Counted from the stretch's first letter, positions 25,091-33,160 are shown. The stretch is 64,000 bases of DNA from GCA-003244245 sp052390495 (GCA_052390495.1 JBQTGW010000020.1:1-64000); one strand, 5' to 3'. Program-made: numbers and translations. The notes: generated by a model from the sequence alone, not told the origin.

Positions 25091-25317
25091 TTGTCGATCT
25101 CCCCGAAACCACCTCGCTCCTTGAGCTGATCACGTTACGTCGCGAGCTCGCCGAACTTCTCGACGCACCAGTGGATGTGGTTCCGGCCCGATCTTTACGA
25201 CCGGAGGTGGCCGCCTCGGTAGAGCTGGTGATCGGCGTCCTGGCCAGTCTTCCCCGCATGGAGGCGATGTGGCTGGCTGCAGTAGCCAGCCAAGGCCGGA
25301 TCGAGGAGCCCAGGTGA
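25081..25317 (+). pseudogene. MNT-type nucleotidyltransferase fragment
   Basis: The frame begins abruptly with IDLVVDLPETTSLLELITL and continues LRRELAELLDAPVDVVPAR, the centre of a minimal nucleotidyltransferase (the MNT antitoxin of HEPN/MNT modules). The preceding GS helix and the first catalytic Asp of the SDxD motif are absent: a TGA stands directly before it. The tail after about residue 45 does not match the family. It ends at 25315-25317, overlapping the GTG of the next gene. Confidence 0.6.
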
Positions 25318-25613
25318 CCAGACGGAAGGTGCTCACGCTTCCGGTAGTACTGACCGAGCACGTCTTCGACAAGATCCGCTCGATTGACATGACCTTGGCT
25401 GAGTTCGAACAACTTCTCGGTGGCGGGGAGGTCATTGAGGAGCGGGAAGTTGAGCCAGGTCTACTCAAGGAACTCGTTCTGGTGATCGACTGGAGGCGTC
25501 CGTTGCATGTCGTTGTGATCCTCGACGCTCCCCGTGGAGAGGAGCGTATCGTCACTGTGTACGAGCCGGATCCGGACCGGTGGAGCCATGATTACCGCAG
25601 GCGGAGGCACTGA
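25314..25613 (+). CDS. DUF4258-like putative toxin
   Basis: 99 residues. A short helical N-terminus (HVFDKIRSIDMTLAEFEQLL) leads into a beta-rich region: GGGEVIEEREVE, ELVLVIDWRRPLHVVVILDA and ERIVTVYEPDPDRWSHDYR. The last block is typical of DUF4258 proteins, which pair with YgiT-type zinc-finger antitoxins. The GTG at 25314 overlaps the upstream remnant's stop, and its own stop overlaps the ATG of the YgiT gene (TGATG). RNase-like activity is inferred from the MqsR-like setting only. Confidence 0.72.
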   Translation: MTRRKVLTLPVVLTEHVFDKIRSIDMTLAEFEQLLGGGEVIEEREVEPGLLKELVLVIDWRRPLHVVVILDAPRGEERIVTVYEPDPDRWSHDYRRRRH

Positions 25614-25849
25614 TGCGATGCGAAGACTGTGAGAACGGCGAGCGGCGTCCCGAACGTCGTGCACGGCTCGCAGAGCGCGACGGTCGGACCGCGCTGGTAC
25701 TCGGTGTTCCCGTAGAGGTCTGCCCCTCTTGTGGGCAGGTGTGGCTCACGATAGAGGTCGCTAAGCACCTGGATGTGCTCTTCGACCGGCTGCTTGCCAG
25801 CGGTGCTGAATCGGCGCAGGTCCACTGGGAGGAGCCCCGAGCAGCCTGA
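25613..25849 (+). CDS. YgiT-type zinc-finger antitoxin
   Basis: 78 residues. Two CxxC pairs (MRCEDCENGE and EVCPSCGQVW) form the YgiT/MqsA N-terminal zinc finger; the chain ends after VLFDRLLASGAESAQVHWEE. It lacks the MqsA C-terminal HTH, as short YgiT proteins do. It is directly coupled to the DUF4258 gene, so the two form a toxin-antitoxin-like module with toxin first. A remnant of a second copy of this C-terminus lies at 28452-28530. Confidence 0.8.
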   Translation: MRCEDCENGERRPERRARLAERDGRTALVLGVPVEVCPSCGQVWLTIEVAKHLDVLFDRLLASGAESAQVHWEEPRAA

Positions 25850-25873
25850 GCGGGGACGTAGGCCGATCCGGCC

Positions 25874-25947
25874 TACACCTGGCAAGTCACATTCGACGAT
25901 CAGCCAGCCGCACCCAAGCTTCCCGCCGACTACGCCCCGGTACTCGC
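25874..25947 (+). repeat. Duplicated fragment of RNA-ligase gene
   Basis: 25874-25947 matches 24514-24587 (offset 1360 bp) with about 13 mismatches, including the exact 20-mer CATTCGACGATCAGCCAGCC. It is out of any gene context and marks recombination or decay of a duplicated cassette. Confidence 0.75.
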
Positions 25948-26367
25948 TGCCTACCGCTGGCCGCCCGATGACGGCAGCGATCTTCTCGTCGATGCCATTG
26001 CGCTCACGGAGCAACCCGGCGATGTTGCGGACATCTTCCTCTGACACGGGGCGCGGCCTGCCACAACGAGGTGACAGATGATCGGATCGCTGGTCACTCA
26101 TCGCCGCTCGCGGGCCCGCCGCATGCCGCGGCGTTGTGGTGCTCGTCCCCACCAGCCACGACCTGCGTACCGAGGTCATCCATGTCCGTGGCCACGGTCG
26201 GGCCCGACACCTCAACGCGCTCGGTCGTGCCCTCGACCCAATCCATCCGACTGCCCTCACTCTGCATCAATGCTCCCAAGGTTCGATGTACGCCCCTACC
26301 GGTGCTGCGACACCGCCGGGACTTCATGTCGATCACGGGCACGACCCTAGGCGCACAACCGAACAGC

Positions 26368-26401
26368 GACCCCAAGGAAACGTTGGGGTCGTTTGTAGAC
26401 T
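26368..26401 (+). promoter_or_regulatory. Hairpin/operator and leaderless -10 of XRE gene
   Basis: GACCCCAA (26368-26375) and TTGGGGTC (26383-26390) form a perfect 8-bp dyad with a 7-nt centre. TAGACT (26396-26401) follows as -10, and the GTG start is 7 nt downstream, so the mRNA is probably leaderless. The dyad covers the -35 region, a place suited to autoregulation by the encoded XRE protein. Confidence 0.55.
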
Positions 26402-26408
26402 CGCCCGT

Positions 26409-27644
26409 GTGCGACTGACCGACGACATGACCGTTGGCGAGCGGGTGGCGATGTGCCGACGGCGCCGGGGCATGACTCAGGAAGTCCTGGCCGGGCTGCT
26501 GGGACGCAGCGTCGAGTGGCTTGCCCAGTTTGAGCGGGGCGCCAAAGAGCTGGACCGGCTCTCGACCATCGTGGCCATCGCCGATGCACTGGGCATCGAG
26601 CCGGTCAAGCTGCTCCCCGCCGCGTTCACCACCCGGCGCCGGGAACTGCACGATGCGGTGATCGGGACTGCGCCGGATTCAGTCGCCGCGATCAAGTCGG
26701 CGATGTTTCGCTATGACGGGATGGCCAGGCTGCTCGATCCGCCCGACCGACCACCGGTCGAGTACGCCGACCTGGCGGCACGGATCGAGGAGACGTTCGT
26801 CTGTTCCCAGACCGAACGCTGGTCGCGGCTTGGGCCGCTGCTCCCGGACCTCATCGCCGACGCCTGGCACGCCACCCGCACCAGCACCGGCGAACAGCAG
26901 CGCCGCGCCTTCGGACAACTCTCCCTGGTCTGGCGGGTTACCTCCGGGATGCTCGACCGGATCGGCGAGAAAGACCTGCCGTGGATCGCGGCCGAACGGG
27001 ACATGGCCGCCGCCGACCGTAGTGAGAGTGACCTGCTCATCGCCGGGGCCGCATGGCGGCTGGCGGTGGTGCTGCGGCACGCGGGGCGGCTGACCGAATC
27101 CACTGATGTGCCGGTTACGATCGCCGACCGGTTGCGGACGACGCTCGACCGCAGCCCGGCGCATGCGTCGGTGTACGGGGCGCTGATGCTCAAGGGTGCG
27201 GTGGGCGCGGCCAGCCTGGGCAACCATGTGGCGGTGCGCGATTTTCTCAGTGAATGCGACCGGGCGGCCGAACTCACCGGGGATCGCAACGACTACTGGC
27301 TCGCGTTCGGGCCCACCAATGTCGCGATCCACCGGGTGTGGCTGGCCACCGAACTGGGCGACCCCATCGACGCCATCCGCCAGGCCGCGCACATCGACGA
27401 CACGGCACTACCCCCGCAGTTAGCCGAGCGCCGCGCCTCGCATCTGATCACCGTTGCCTGGTCGCACTACCTGCGCCGGCACGACGATGACGCACTCGCC
27501 GCGCTGGCCGTGGCCCGGGACGCAGCACCCGAGCAACTGATGTTCACCCGACGGGTGCATGACATGGTGCACCAAATGCTGCGCCGCGACCGTCGCGGCC
27601 GACGCAGTTTGCGCGAATTGGCCGAGTTCGTCGGAGCGCCATAG
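26409..27644 (+). CDS. XRE-family regulator with helical/TPR C-terminus
   Basis: 411 residues from GTG 26409 (ATG 26427 is an alternative). The HTH spans about residues 12-60 (GERVAMCRRRRGMTQEVLAG, LGRSVEWLAQFERGAKELDR), followed by a long alpha-helical region with TPR-like pairs (DIAVRDF-type repeats, DDDALAALAVARDAAPEQLM). It is the intact relative of the broken regulator at 23898. The frame is open far upstream but codon use there is poor and the promoter sits at 26396. Ligand unknown. Confidence 0.82.
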   Translation: MRLTDDMTVGERVAMCRRRRGMTQEVLAGLLGRSVEWLAQFERGAKELDRLSTIVAIADALGIEPVKLLPAAFTTRRRELHDAVIGTAPDSVAAIKSAMFRYDGMARLLDPPDRPPVEYADLAARIEETFVCSQTERWSRLGPLLPDLIADAWHATRTSTGEQQRRAFGQLSLVWRVTSGMLDRIGEKDLPWIAAERDMAAADRSESDLLIAGAAWRLAVVLRHAGRLTESTDVPVTIADRLRTTLDRSPAHASVYGALMLKGAVGAASLGNHVAVRDFLSECDRAAELTGDRNDYWLAFGPTNVAIHRVWLATELGDPIDAIRQAAHIDDTALPPQLAERRASHLITVAWSHYLRRHDDDALAALAVARDAAPEQLMFTRRVHDMVHQMLRRDRRGRRSLRELAEFVGAP

Positions 27645-27732
27645 TCGATAAGGATCAATCTGAGCGCTGTCGACTCCGCCGACCTGGCTCAGCGATCAGT
27701 AACCGGCAAAGAGCGCTGCCAGCTCGCAGCAG

Positions 27733-28359
27733 CTACGTCATCGTACGGCGCAGGACCTCGACAACTCGATCAACGTCCGAATTGAATCGACCATGGGAGA
27801 TCTCCATGGCATTCCGCCGAACAAGGGCCTCAATTACCGGAGGGAGTTCATCGACGCCTGGCATTGTTGCACCCTCCACGAGTATCGGTATTACCCGTAT
27901 TTTCCTAGAGAGCGCCGTCTCTACTTCGAATCGGACATAGTCATTAGGGTCGTCAAGTCGACGCCTCCCAATCGGATCGACAGCGCCGATCCAGCGTTTC
28001 CCTATTAAAACCAGCAGTACCTGGCACTTCGCCAAAGCGTCTTGGATCACCTCCGTGAAGTCCAGTCCAGGCTCTATCGAGTCGACGTCAATAAATACTC
28101 GGTCCCGACCAAAGTGGCTTGTGATGCGATCGTTCAGGCGGCCAGCCAGGTGAGGCTCATCATCTCGGCGATAGCTGATGAATATGCCAGCGCTCGATAC
28201 TGAGGAGAGATGATTGCTGGGGTTAGTCGAACTTGTTCTGCCCAGATCCTGTATTCGCGGTTCGAACCTTGCTCGATGCGAGCGCCGCTGCGCAACAAGG
28301 GCGGCAGAGATCACGACGACAAGTATCACTATTAACAGTTCCAGGATTTCAAACGACAT
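27733..28359 (-). CDS. Membrane-anchored TIR-domain protein
   Basis: 208 residues. One N-terminal transmembrane helix (ILELLIVILVVVISAALVA), a linker of about 35 residues, then a TIR domain: GIFISYRRDDEPHLAGRLND, RVFIDVDSIEPGLDFTEVIQ, CQVLLVLIGKRWIG and the helix with the putative catalytic glutamate, YVRFEVETALSRKIRVIPIL. Bacterial TIR domains of this sort often hydrolyse NAD or make signalling nucleotides in anti-phage defence. No sensor gene is adjacent. Base composition is AT-richer than its neighbours, which suggests acquisition. The ATG at 28359 directly precedes the transmembrane helix. Confidence 0.82.
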   Translation of the reverse strand: MSFEILELLIVILVVVISAALVAQRRSHRARFEPRIQDLGRTSSTNPSNHLSSVSSAGIFISYRRDDEPHLAGRLNDRITSHFGRDRVFIDVDSIEPGLDFTEVIQDALAKCQVLLVLIGKRWIGAVDPIGRRRLDDPNDYVRFEVETALSRKIRVIPILVEGATMPGVDELPPVIEALVRRNAMEISHGRFNSDVDRVVEVLRRTMT

Positions 28360-28451
28360 AAGGATGCGCCTCCGCACGTCAGCTGAGCACGCATGAGCAT
28401 AGCGCCGGTGAAGGTCGGACCGAGCTGGGGATCAGTATCCCGGCGAGGTCT

Positions 28452-28530
28452 TCCCATGGAGCAGGTGCTGGTTCCTGCCAGCGGTGCCGCAGTAGCGCAA
28501 GTCCATTGGGACGAACCCCGGGCAGGCTGA
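28452..28530 (+). pseudogene. YgiT C-terminal remnant
   Basis: The frame reads VPASGAAVAQVHWDEPRAG and then a stop, matching the C-terminus of the YgiT gene at 25613 (LLASGAESAQVHWEEPRAA) at both protein and DNA level, including the GAGCGG just after the stop. The zinc-finger half is gone. It shows that a second DUF4258/YgiT-like cassette once stood here. Confidence 0.65.
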
Positions 28531-28554
28531 GCGGCGCTGTAGGAGCGATCCGAC

Positions 28555-28938
28555 TCAAAGCTGGAAGGGTCGTTTCAGGTCGTCGAACATCGGGAAGTGC
28601 TTGGTGTTGAGGGTGGCGAGTTCGAGGCCGTGCACCTGGGCGGTGGCCGCGATCAGGTAGTCGACGAGTCCAATCCCCGTGTGGGATCGGCGGTATTGCC
28701 TGCGGAGTTCCCCCGCGCGGTGCGCGATCATGTCGGTAGCCGGCAGCGGCCGGAGCGAGTTGAGCAGGCGGATAACCTCTCGCCGTTCAGGAGAACGCAT
28801 GCCGGCGATGATCTCGGCGTTCGTCACGACGCTCACCGCGAGCCGCCCGGTCCGGGCGCGGGCGTCCCGCAACCAGTCCCGCGCGGCCTCGACCCCACGC
28901 AGGTTCGCGATGAGCACGTCGGTGTCGATGAGGATCAC
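28555..28938 (-). CDS. vapC: PIN-domain toxin VapC
   Basis: 127 residues, full length. The acidic active-site residues of PIN nucleases are visible: ILIDTDVLIANLRG (first Asp), VTNAEIIAGM (Glu), TGIGLVDYLIAATAQVHGLE (two Asp/Glu region) and ATLNTKHFP. It is an RNase toxin held by the upstream antitoxin. The ATG at 28938 overlaps the vapB stop by 4 bp. Codon use is like the host genome. Confidence 0.9.
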   Translation of the reverse strand: MILIDTDVLIANLRGVEAARDWLRDARARTGRLAVSVVTNAEIIAGMRSPERREVIRLLNSLRPLPATDMIAHRAGELRRQYRRSHTGIGLVDYLIAATAQVHGLELATLNTKHFPMFDDLKRPFQL

Positions 28939-29189
28939 AGTTGGCTGATCCGGTCGAGGTGCACCCCGCGCTGGCCGTCGGCACGGTCGAGGTCGATCTC
29001 TACGTCGCGCAGGGCTCCGAAGGACACGTCAATCGCGGCCAGGTCATCGGCAAGATCCTCGTTCGCGCCGAGCAGCGCCTGGTCGATAAGCCGCCGGACC
29101 AGCTCGGCGGCCGAGGTTCCCTCAGCGGCAGCACGCGCCGCAAGGGCACTGCGCTGCTCGTCGGTGAGATAGATGTTGGTCCGGTTCAT
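28935..29189 (-). CDS. vapB: Ribbon-helix-helix antitoxin VapB
   Basis: 84 residues. MNRTNIYLTDEQRSALAARA followed by AAAEGTSAAELVRRLIDQAL is a CopG-type ribbon-helix-helix; the C-terminal tail (DVEIDLDRADGQRG) would cover the toxin. The ATG at 29189 is preferred to an upstream start at 29270. The short sequence upstream contains GGTGTA half-sites in direct repeat (TGGTGTACATTATGGTGTAT), a plausible autoregulatory operator. Confidence 0.85.
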   Translation of the reverse strand: MNRTNIYLTDEQRSALAARAAAEGTSAAELVRRLIDQALLGANEDLADDLAAIDVSFGALRDVEIDLDRADGQRGVHLDRISQL

Positions 29190-29214
29190 ACACCATAATG
29201 TACACCACAAGCTG

Positions 29215-29799
29215 TCAGCCAGCGGCGCTGGCGCCGCGGAGCAGGGCTTCGGCGAGGAAGTCGAGTTCACGGTGCATGGCCACCGGCAGTGGACCGCCTC
29301 CGGTGTGCCGAGCCGTGGAGTGCCGGTAGCTGACCGCCAGCGCCAGCAGTTCCGCGGCGCTGCGGACGTCCGTCCCGCGGAGCGGCTCGGGCAGCGCGGC
29401 GCGCATCACCGCGCGGATCTCGCCGACCATCCAGCGGAACCGGGCGGCGAGTGCGTCGCGCACTGCGTCGTGCGTGTCGGCCTCCCGCCACAGCAGATGG
29501 GACAGCAGCGGTGAGGCGTCCAGCCAGGCGTCGAGGGCGGCCACCAGGCGGCGCAGGCTGCCCGCGACGTCGCCGCGCACCACGACGTGGCCGCGGTCGA
29601 TGTGCTCCTGGGGCAGCCGCTCGACCAGCGCCACCAGCAGGTCCGGCTTGCGGCGGAAGTAGTAGTGCACCAACCCCTTCGGCACCCCGGCGCGCTCGGC
29701 GATCTGTGAGGTCGGGGTGGCGTCGAACCCTCGGTCAGCGAACAGATCCTGGGCGGCGGTGAGAATCCGCTCCCGGGCGGAGGTGTCTTCGGTGCTCAG
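29215..29799 (-). CDS. TetR-family transcriptional regulator
   Basis: About 194 residues. N-terminal HTH: RERILTAAQDLFADRGFDAT, then SQIAERAGVPKGLVHYYFRR. The C-terminal ligand domain is unassigned. The usual family start falls on CTG at 29799, which has GGGAGGA six bases upstream; otherwise the only in-frame alternatives are far upstream across a tandem repeat. A non-AUG start is therefore proposed with moderate confidence. It lies downstream of, and on the same strand as, the SPW-repeat gene; a strong stem-loop separates them. Confidence 0.8.
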   Translation of the reverse strand: MSTEDTSARERILTAAQDLFADRGFDATPTSQIAERAGVPKGLVHYYFRRKPDLLVALVERLPQEHIDRGHVVVRGDVAGSLRRLVAALDAWLDASPLLSHLLWREADTHDAVRDALAARFRWMVGEIRAVMRAALPEPLRGTDVRSAAELLALAVSYRHSTARHTGGGPLPVAMHRELDFLAEALLRGASAAG

Positions 29800-29820
29800 C
29801 TGCTTTCCTCCCGATATCTC

Positions 29821-29856
29821 AGCTTCTCCACGCAGCGCAGCTTCTCCACGCAACGC
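29821..29856. repeat. 18-bp tandem repeat upstream of TetR gene
   Basis: CAGCTTCTCCACGCAGCG is followed directly by CAGCTTCTCCACGCAACG (one mismatch), then CAG. It lies in the leader of the TetR gene, between its ribosome site and the stem-loop at 29856-29894, and could be an operator pair. Confidence 0.65.
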
Positions 29857-29894
29857 AGTGGCGGAAGAACCCGGGTCATGTTCCTCCGCCACTG
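29856..29894 (-). terminator. Stem-loop after SPW gene
   Basis: CAGTGGCGGAAGAAC (29856-29870) and GTTCCTCCGCCACTG (29880-29894) form a 15-bp stem with one mismatch and a 9-nt loop. It lies 33 bp past the SPW-repeat stop and before the TetR gene on the same strand, so it is a probable terminator. No U-run is obvious, as is common in actinomycetes. Confidence 0.62.
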
Positions 29895-29926
29895 CGGCGG
29901 GAGCGGCCGGCTCCCGGCATCGCGGC

Positions 29927-30292
29927 TCAGTGCTGACCCGCCATCCCGTGGTGCGCGGCGGTCGCCACCGGGATGGCGCTCGCACCAATCACGACGGCCA
30001 GCACACCGAGTACCCAGGACGTCCATGCCGCCCCATTCAGATCGCTGTAGCTCAGCACCCAGGGGCTGATGAACAGCAACGCACCGAGCGCGACGTGCAC
30101 GTACTCGCTGGCTACCGAGTCCGGCATGGCCAGTGACCACAGGCCGCTGGCCAGCAGGAGCACACCGAACGCCAGCAGGCTCCACAATGCGTTGTCCGCG
30201 GTGTTCAGGCCCCACCACAGCACCGAGAGTCCCGCGACAACACCCAGGACGACTGCGCCCCAGTCCTGCCAGCGCGTCCACTGCTTCTCCAT
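29927..30292 (-). CDS. SPW-repeat membrane protein
   Basis: 121 residues with four hydrophobic segments in two repeats. Each repeat begins with a WxxW-like entry and carries the SPW hallmark, seen best in LGALLFISPWVLSYSDLNGA; the first copy is diverged (VLGVVAGLSVLWWGL). SPW proteins are small integral membrane proteins of unknown function in bacteria. Histidines near the C-terminus (AHHGMAGQH) might bind metal. The ATG is at 30292. Confidence 0.82.
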   Translation of the reverse strand: MEKQWTRWQDWGAVVLGVVAGLSVLWWGLNTADNALWSLLAFGVLLLASGLWSLAMPDSVASEYVHVALGALLFISPWVLSYSDLNGAAWTSWVLGVLAVVIGASAIPVATAAHHGMAGQH

Positions 30293-30498
30293 CTGCCATC
30301 ACCTCTCACAAACTCATCCCCATCCGAATAGTGCGCTTGGTTGGCCGCCCGGTCAAGACTGAGCCAGCGACATGCGTGCGCTCACTCACTCGGAGCTGTA
30401 GGGATTCGTTACCGGCCGGTAACGTGAGGGCGGCTGCCGCCCTCGGTAAAGGCGGGAACTGCCCAGTGGGTAGGAGCAACAGTGAGAAGGGGCGACAG

Positions 30499-31830
30499 TT
30501 GAAGACGATCCTCGATGCCATCCTCGCTGACGACCTCGACGCGGTCCGAGCGCTGCCATTGCCGGAGAGCTACCGAGCGGTGACGGTCCGTGCCGACGAG
30601 GCCGACATGTTCGCCGGCATGCCCAGCGCGGACAAGGACCCCCGCCGGTCGCTGCACGTGGACGATGTGCCGGTACCCGAGCTGGGTCCAGGCGAGGCGC
30701 TGGTCGCTGTGATGGCCAGCGCCATCAACTACAACACCGTGTGGACGTCGATCTTCGAACCGATGTCCACCTTCGGGTTCCTGCAGCGCTATGGCCGCAC
30801 CTCACCGCTGGCCGCTCGCCACGACCTGCCGTACCACGTGGTCGGGTCGGACCTGGCGGGCGTGGTACTGCGCACCGGGGCGGGGGTGAACGCGTGGCAA
30901 CCAGGTGACGAGGTGGTGGCGCACTGCCTTTCCGTGGAGCTGGAACACCCGGACGGGCACAACGACACGATGCTCGACCCCGAACAGCGGATCTGGGGAT
31001 TCGAGACGAACTTCGGCGGTTTGGCCGAGCTCGCGCTGGTCAAGTCGAATCAGCTGATGCCCAAGCCGGCGCACCTGTCCTGGGAGGAAGCGGCCTGCCC
31101 CGGGCTGGTCAACTCCACCGCCTACCGGCAGTTGGTCTCCCGCAATGGCGCCGACATGAAGCAGGGCGACACGGTGTTGATCTGGGGCGCCTCCGGTGGG
31201 CTGGGCTCCTACGCAACCCAGTTCGCGCTGAACGGGGGGGCAACTCCCGTATGCGTGGTCTCCAGCCCGCGGAAAGCGCAGATCTGCCGCCGGATGGGTG
31301 CCGAACTGGTGATCGACCGCGCCGCGGAGGGGTTCCGGTTCTGGCGCGACGAGCACAACCAGGACCCCAGGGAGTGGAAGCGTTTCGGGGCAGCGATCCG
31401 TGAGCTCACCGGCGGGGACGACCCGGACATTGTGTTCGAACACCCGGGGCGGGAGACGTTCGGGGCCAGCGTCTACGTCGCCAAGAAGGGCGGCACGATC
31501 GTCACCTGCGCCTCGACGTCAGGCTTCAACCACTGCTATGACAACCGGTACCTGTGGATGAACCTCAAGCGGATCGTGGGCTCGCACTTCGCCAACTACC
31601 GCGAGGCATGGGAGGCCAACCGGCTGATCGCCAAGGCCAAGGTGCACCCGACGCTATCCCGCGTCTACCCCCTGGACCAGACCGGGCAAGCTGCGCTCGA
31701 CGTACACCGCAACGCCCACCAGGGCAAGGTCGGTGTGCTGTGCCTGTCCCCCCAGGAGGGGCTCGGCGTGCGGAACCGCGAACTGCGGGAGGCACACCTG
31801 GCAGGCATCAATCGCTTCCGTGGTGTGTAA
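30499..31830 (+). CDS. ccr: Crotonyl-CoA carboxylase/reductase
   Basis: 443 residues from TTG 30499, which has AAGGGG upstream. Ccr carries out NADPH-dependent reductive carboxylation of crotonyl-CoA to ethylmalonyl-CoA. The four CO2-pocket residues of characterised Ccr (Asn81, Phe170, Glu171, His365) fall at Asn79, Phe168, Glu169 and His363 here, a constant offset of two, so the enzyme should carboxylate and not only reduce. The nucleotide motif is WGASGGLGSYA. It is the committed enzyme of the ethylmalonyl-CoA pathway; meaA lies about 10 kb away. No ATG fits the family start. Confidence 0.95.
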   Translation: MKTILDAILADDLDAVRALPLPESYRAVTVRADEADMFAGMPSADKDPRRSLHVDDVPVPELGPGEALVAVMASAINYNTVWTSIFEPMSTFGFLQRYGRTSPLAARHDLPYHVVGSDLAGVVLRTGAGVNAWQPGDEVVAHCLSVELEHPDGHNDTMLDPEQRIWGFETNFGGLAELALVKSNQLMPKPAHLSWEEAACPGLVNSTAYRQLVSRNGADMKQGDTVLIWGASGGLGSYATQFALNGGATPVCVVSSPRKAQICRRMGAELVIDRAAEGFRFWRDEHNQDPREWKRFGAAIRELTGGDDPDIVFEHPGRETFGASVYVAKKGGTIVTCASTSGFNHCYDNRYLWMNLKRIVGSHFANYREAWEANRLIAKAKVHPTLSRVYPLDQTGQAALDVHRNAHQGKVGVLCLSPQEGLGVRNRELREAHLAGINRFRGV

Positions 31831-31860
31831 CGGCTCACCCGTTATGAGTAACGTGGTCCC

Positions 31861-32814
31861 ATGGGCCACGTCGACGACCAAGATCTGATTCCGCTTCGGC
31901 CCGCCTTCGACGTCGTCCGTCGCGGCTACGACCGAGCACAGGTGGACGACCGGTTCGAGGAGCTACAGGCCGACCTGCACATCGTCATGGCCGACAATCA
32001 GGCCGCAGCTGCCCAGGCAGCAGAGCTCGCCAGGCAGCTGGAGGCTACTCAACAGGAGCTCTACGACGTGCGCCGCGAGTTGCAACTCCTCTCCGGGCCA
32101 CCGGACACCGTCGAGGGCCTGAGCCCCCGGCTGCAGCGGATGGTGCGGCTGGCCAAGGACGAGGCGGCCGAGATCACCGCACGAGCCGAGGCGGCTGCCG
32201 TCGAACGCATGGCACAGGCCGAGAAGGACGCGGGCGGCGTACGCGGCCGCTACGAACAGATGATCAGTGGGATGCACCGGCGGCAATCCGAGATGGAGGC
32301 CGAGCACAGAGGAGTAATCGCGCAGGCCCAGCAGCGCGGCGAGGACACCATGACACAGGCCAGGCAGCGGGCTGCCGAGCTCGACGCCGAAGCGACCGCC
32401 AAGCGCCAGCAGGTCGAGGAGGACTTCGACATCACCATGTGCGCCCGGCGCAGCGAGGCGGCACGCGCATTCGCCGACGAGGAGGCGCGCAGCAAGTCCG
32501 AAGCAGAGCGCCGCATCGCCGAGGCCGATCGTCGCATCGCCGAAGCAGAGCGCCGCCTCGCTGAGGCGACCGAAGTGGCCCGCCGCGTCGTCACCGAGGC
32601 CGACCAGCGCGCCACCGCCATGGTGGGCGATGCCACCCGGCGAGTCGAGGCGCTGCGGACCGTGCGGCACCAAGTCGCTGAACAGCTGCTGTCGATGCGC
32701 TCGACGCTCGACAATGCCGTCCGACAACTCGCCCCGTTGCCAGACGAGGACCGCACCCTCGCCGCTGAGGGGCACCGGCCCCACGCCGGTACGTCGCCGC
32801 AACGTCCGGGCTGA
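31861..32814 (+). CDS. DivIVA-like coiled-coil protein
   Basis: 317 residues. The N-terminus (FDVVRRGYDRAQVDDRFEEL) matches the DivIVA/GpsB membrane-binding motif RGYD-x3-VD. From about residue 35 to 290 the chain is coiled coil with Ala/Glu/Arg-rich heptads, including near repeats of ERRIAEADRRIAEAERRLAE. It is not Wag31 itself, judged by its length and setting; a role in polar growth or scaffold formation is inferred. TAACGT ends 6 nt before the ATG, suggesting a leaderless mRNA independent of ccr. Confidence 0.82.
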   Translation: MGHVDDQDLIPLRPAFDVVRRGYDRAQVDDRFEELQADLHIVMADNQAAAAQAAELARQLEATQQELYDVRRELQLLSGPPDTVEGLSPRLQRMVRLAKDEAAEITARAEAAAVERMAQAEKDAGGVRGRYEQMISGMHRRQSEMEAEHRGVIAQAQQRGEDTMTQARQRAAELDAEATAKRQQVEEDFDITMCARRSEAARAFADEEARSKSEAERRIAEADRRIAEAERRLAEATEVARRVVTEADQRATAMVGDATRRVEALRTVRHQVAEQLLSMRSTLDNAVRQLAPLPDEDRTLAAEGHRPHAGTSPQRPG

Positions 32815-32830
32815 GCCAGCAGTCTGCGAT

Positions 32831-33160
32831 TCACCAGCGCTTACGGGTGGGCCCCCGGCGCGCCCGAGCCGCCCAACAGGAGGTGTGCCAGTGCCGACGA
32901 TCGGCCAAGGACCCCTCCTCCCCCGCAGGCCAGACCACCAGATGCGCGATACCAGGGCGGATCTCGTGGTCGCAGCCCGGACAGCGGTAGCTCTTGACGC
33001 TCTGGCCGCCGGGCACCGTCCGCACCACCCATTCCCCGTCCGGACCGCTCTCCCGGTGCCCCCAACCGAGGGCGTTCAGCGCTGGCTGATCTTGCCGAGC
33101 TCCATCCTGCCGAGACCCAGCGGCGTCGCGGGCACGGCGCGGGAAGTTGCGGCGGGGCAC
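32831..33160 (-). CDS. Conserved zinc-ribbon-like hypothetical protein
   Basis: 109 residues. The conserved centre is GEWVVRTVPGGQSVKSYRCP, then GCDHEIRPGIAHLVVWP and DRRHWHTSCW, giving a likely zinc site from the CPGC pair and the HWH-x2-C group. Similar proteins are widespread in actinomycetes, often misnamed ATP/GTP-binding protein; the function is unknown. It converges on the DivIVA-like gene and is divergent from the FmdB-type gene. Confidence 0.72.
   Translation of the reverse strand: MPRRNFPRRARDAAGSRQDGARQDQPALNALGWGHRESGPDGEWVVRTVPGGQSVKSYRCPGCDHEIRPGIAHLVVWPAGEEGSLADRRHWHTSCWAARARRGPTRKRW

Larger units (their letters stand above)
25850..26408. other. Gene-fragment region
   Basis: No intact gene. 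25874-25947 repeats part of the 2'-5' RNA ligase gene. Around 25970-26075 the minus strand encodes VSEEDVRNIAGLLRERNGID followed by EKIAAVIGRPA, which looks like the N-terminus of a widespread uncharacterised protein cut off at the junction. 26094-26350 has an open minus frame without recognisable family. The region ends in the promoter of the next gene. Confidence 0.5.
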
